Source: Flammeovirgaceae bacterium
GTDB lineage: Bacteria > Bacteroidota > Bacteroidia > Cytophagales > Cyclobacteriaceae
Assembly (NCBI GenBank): GCA_003229495.1
Contig: QIEB01000562.1
Location: 1-7,231 of the forward strand
Reading direction: 5' to 3'
DNA: 7,231 nucleotides
The position numbers and the translations under genes were made by a program. Every line of letters begins with the position of its first letter. The stretch's first letter is position 1. Positions 5,947-7,231 of the stretch are shown one piece after another. Under the pieces are notes generated by a model, which saw only the letters and a list, made by a program, of their open reading frames with translations, was not told where the DNA came from and made no database searches.

Positions 5947-6399
5947 ATGGATAAAATTGCCATATTCCCTGGTTCTTTCGATCCTTATACCAGAGGGCAT
6001 CATGATATCGTATGCCGGGGTTTGAATATCTTTGATAAAATCATCGTGGCCATTGGGTACAATAGTCAAAAAGAACGATACTTTGATATTTACCAAATGA
6101 AAGATCATATAAGATCTGCATTTAATAAAAAGGACCCGGTGGAGGTAATAGACTATGACCAATTAACCGCTACCCTGGCCAAAAGTTATGGCGCAAAATA
6201 CTTGCTTCGTGGTTTGAGGAATACCACCGACTTTGAATACGAAAACAGCATTTCCCAATTGAATCGGTATCTTAATCAAGAACTTGAAACTGTATTCCTG
6301 ATTACATCGCCCAACTATGCTTCAATTAGTAGCTCGATAATCCGAGAGGTGCATAAATACGGTGGCGATATTACGGATTTTCTTCCTTATCAGATTTAG
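5947..6399 (+). CDS. coaD: Pantetheine-phosphate adenylyltransferase
   Basis: This cytosolic enzyme catalyses 4'-phosphopantetheine + ATP to dephospho-CoA + diphosphate, the penultimate step of coenzyme A synthesis. It is a nucleotidyltransferase of the T/HxGH family. The motif FPGSFDPYTRGHHDIV (7-22) carries TRGH at 15-18 with His18; Lys42, Arg88 and Arg91 (LLRGLRNTTDFEYE) fall at the same numbers as the E. coli active-site residues, and SISSSIIRE (126-134) is the ATP-binding block. At 150 residues it is slightly shorter than the E. coli protein (159) but ends with the usual GDITDFLP. The ATG is 3 bp after the DUF3822 stop. Its last 29 bp overlap the end of the convergent Nudix gene. In some Bacteroidota rsmD lies beside coaD; it is absent here. 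Confidence 0.97.
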   Translation: MDKIAIFPGSFDPYTRGHHDIVCRGLNIFDKIIVAIGYNSQKERYFDIYQMKDHIRSAFNKKDPVEVIDYDQLTATLAKSYGAKYLLRGLRNTTDFEYENSISQLNRYLNQELETVFLITSPNYASISSSIIREVHKYGGDITDFLPYQI

Positions 6400-7075
6400 T
6401 AGTTGCTTTATTGTTGGACTGATAGCGCTTGATCACATATTTTATTGATGGATAAGTATTGAAGAGGGCCTCTTTCAATGCTTTTTGATTTTTCCACTTC
6501 ACCTCTTGAATGTCTTCAGCGATTTGCGGTTTCATTTCGCGATCATCATCGCAGGACATAGCATACCATGCGGTTTTCTTTAGAATGTTTTTGCCATTCA
6601 ATGAGTATGAATGCCAGGTAGAACAAATTTTACCCTGCATACTCACTTTTATGTTACATTCTTCTTCAACCTCTCTTTTTGCTCCTTCCTCTGATGTTTC
6701 GTCTTTTTCCAGTTTCCCTTTAGGAAGGTCCCACTTATTAAATCGATAGATCATCAGAATCATATCCTCCTTACTAACCACCCCACCACTGGCCTTGATT
6801 ATCCTGAATCTATTTTTTACAAAATGTCGTGCTGACTCTCTGTCATCCACCGTAATGGTGATAGACCTTAACTTTTGCAGTCTTTTCCTCCTCATCAGTT
6901 TGAACATCCGATCGATTTGTGCAATAGATGCATCATTGATCAGAACATCGCCCAGCAACATCCCCACATAAATATTCTTATTACCTCCGTTTACAATTAC
7001 ATCGTAATTAGAGATATTTACTGATTTACTTAGTTTTTGTATGCGGACAGGAATGCTATTAACAAACAGCTTCAT
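6371..7075 (-). CDS. Nudix-domain protein with an N-terminal extension
   Basis: This 234-residue protein has an N-terminal region of about 90 residues that I do not recognise (MKLFVNSIPVRIQKL at the start, a basic stretch MRRKRLQKLR at 61-70), then a Nudix domain from about residue 92 (IIKASGGVV) to about 195. WDLPKGKLEKDE (115-126) leads the Nudix box at 120-142: Glu126 and REVEEE (134-139) are present, so metal binding looks intact, but the conserved glycine near the end is Asn141. PKGKLE resembles Nudix enzymes that act on dinucleoside polyphosphates or diphosphoinositol polyphosphates; this is only a hint about substrate. The C-terminal tail (218-234) is charged and unstructured-looking and is encoded in the overlap with coaD. 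It is divergent from the probable pyrE gene. Confidence 0.88.
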   Translation of the reverse strand: MKLFVNSIPVRIQKLSKSVNISNYDVIVNGGNKNIYVGMLLGDVLINDASIAQIDRMFKLMRRKRLQKLRSITITVDDRESARHFVKNRFRIIKASGGVVSKEDMILMIYRFNKWDLPKGKLEKDETSEEGAKREVEEECNIKVSMQGKICSTWHSYSLNGKNILKKTAWYAMSCDDDREMKPQIAEDIQEVKWKNQKALKEALFNTYPSIKYVIKRYQSNNKATTKSDKEENP

Positions 7076-7099
7076 AAAAAATTTCTTGCAATCTTACTA

Positions 7100-7130
7100 C
7101 AAATGAATACAATAAAAGTATTTCGGCAAA
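7100..7130 (-). promoter_or_regulatory. Probable promoter of the minus-strand Nudix gene
   Basis: On the minus strand, TTTG (7127-7130) and TTCATTTG (7100-7107) are separated by 19 bp. The second box differs from TAnnTTTG only at its second base. The predicted start gives a leader of about 20 nt before the ATG at 7075. Confidence 0.45.
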
Positions 7131-7162
7131 CCTGGCTGCAGTTTTTTTAAAAAATAATATTG

Positions 7163-7170
7163 TATTTTCG
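7163..7170 (+). promoter_or_regulatory. Possible -7 element of the right-edge gene
   Basis: TATTTTCG matches TAnnTTTG except at position 7 and ends 4 bp before the ATG at 7175. A T-run (7142-7148) takes the place of a -33 TTTG. If used, the mRNA would have almost no leader. Confidence 0.25.
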
Positions 7171-7174
7171 GGAC

Positions 7175-7231
7175 ATGATTCAAACCGCTACTGACCGGGA
7201 AACAGGGCTTAAAGTAGCTTCTTTGCTTTTG
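7175..7231 (+). CDS. pyrE: Probable orotate phosphoribosyltransferase, N-terminus only
   Basis: Only 19 codons are present (MIQTATDRETGLKVASLLL) before the window ends. The pattern of a short polar start followed by a helix x-KVAxxLLx is what Bacteroidota PyrE proteins show before their QIxAIKL segment, and I recall pyrE beside a Nudix gene and coaD in related genomes. PyrE converts orotate and PRPP to OMP in pyrimidine synthesis. With no catalytic residues in view the call rests on a short resemblance and context; other helical N-termini could look alike. Confidence 0.5.
   Translation, partial: MIQTATDRETGLKVASLLL

Noticed and set aside
1..7231. A novel defence, secretion or biosynthetic system
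   Set aside because: Nearly all genes belong to housekeeping or widespread conserved families, and the flanking content looks like core chromosome; the only system-like hint is the pilin-like/DUF3822 pair, reported as a finding.

Overview
The window looks like chromosomal DNA from a member of the Bacteroidota, most likely of the Cytophagales type. The grounds are the gene families (a Bat-type VWA protein beside YggS, a DUF1573 protein, a compact RecD-like helicase, and a DUF3822 protein beside coaD), AT-rich coding sequence, few Shine-Dalgarno sequences, and several matches to the Bacteroidota promoter TTTG/TTG, ~20 bp, TAnnTTTG. The genus cannot be fixed from sequence alone.

Left part (1-1758). 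The end of a BatA/BatB-like membrane VWA protein is followed after 1 nt by yggS (PLP homeostasis). Directly after the yggS stop lies a G-rich array of 7-bp repeats with G-quadruplex potential, then a small DUF423 membrane protein. A hairpin with A and T tails ends this stretch and the convergent genes that follow.

Middle, minus strand (1762-3660). A RecD-like superfamily 1 helicase, with a probable TTG start behind a clear AAAGGAG, lies upstream of a secreted DUF1573 protein that has its own good promoter.

Intergenic 3661-3923. This 263-bp gap between the divergent helicase and Nudix genes is mostly a 174-bp MITE-like element. It has 18-bp terminal inverted repeats (17/18 matching) and a 5-bp direct repeat TTAAA on each side. 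Its right end may supply a promoter to the Nudix gene.

Right part (3924-7231). Four plus-strand genes follow: a Nudix hydrolase, a single-pass membrane protein with a pilin-like N-terminal region, a DUF3822 (actin/ASKHA-like) protein and coaD (coenzyme A synthesis). The last three are tightly packed. A second Nudix-domain protein on the minus strand overlaps coaD tail to tail by 29 bp. A divergent gene at the right edge is probably pyrE.

Most of this is ordinary housekeeping and conserved-hypothetical content, and I see no defence, secretion or biosynthetic island. The items most worth a second look are the MITE-like element, the heptamer/G-quadruplex array, and the pairing of a pilin-like membrane protein with an actin-like DUF3822 protein.
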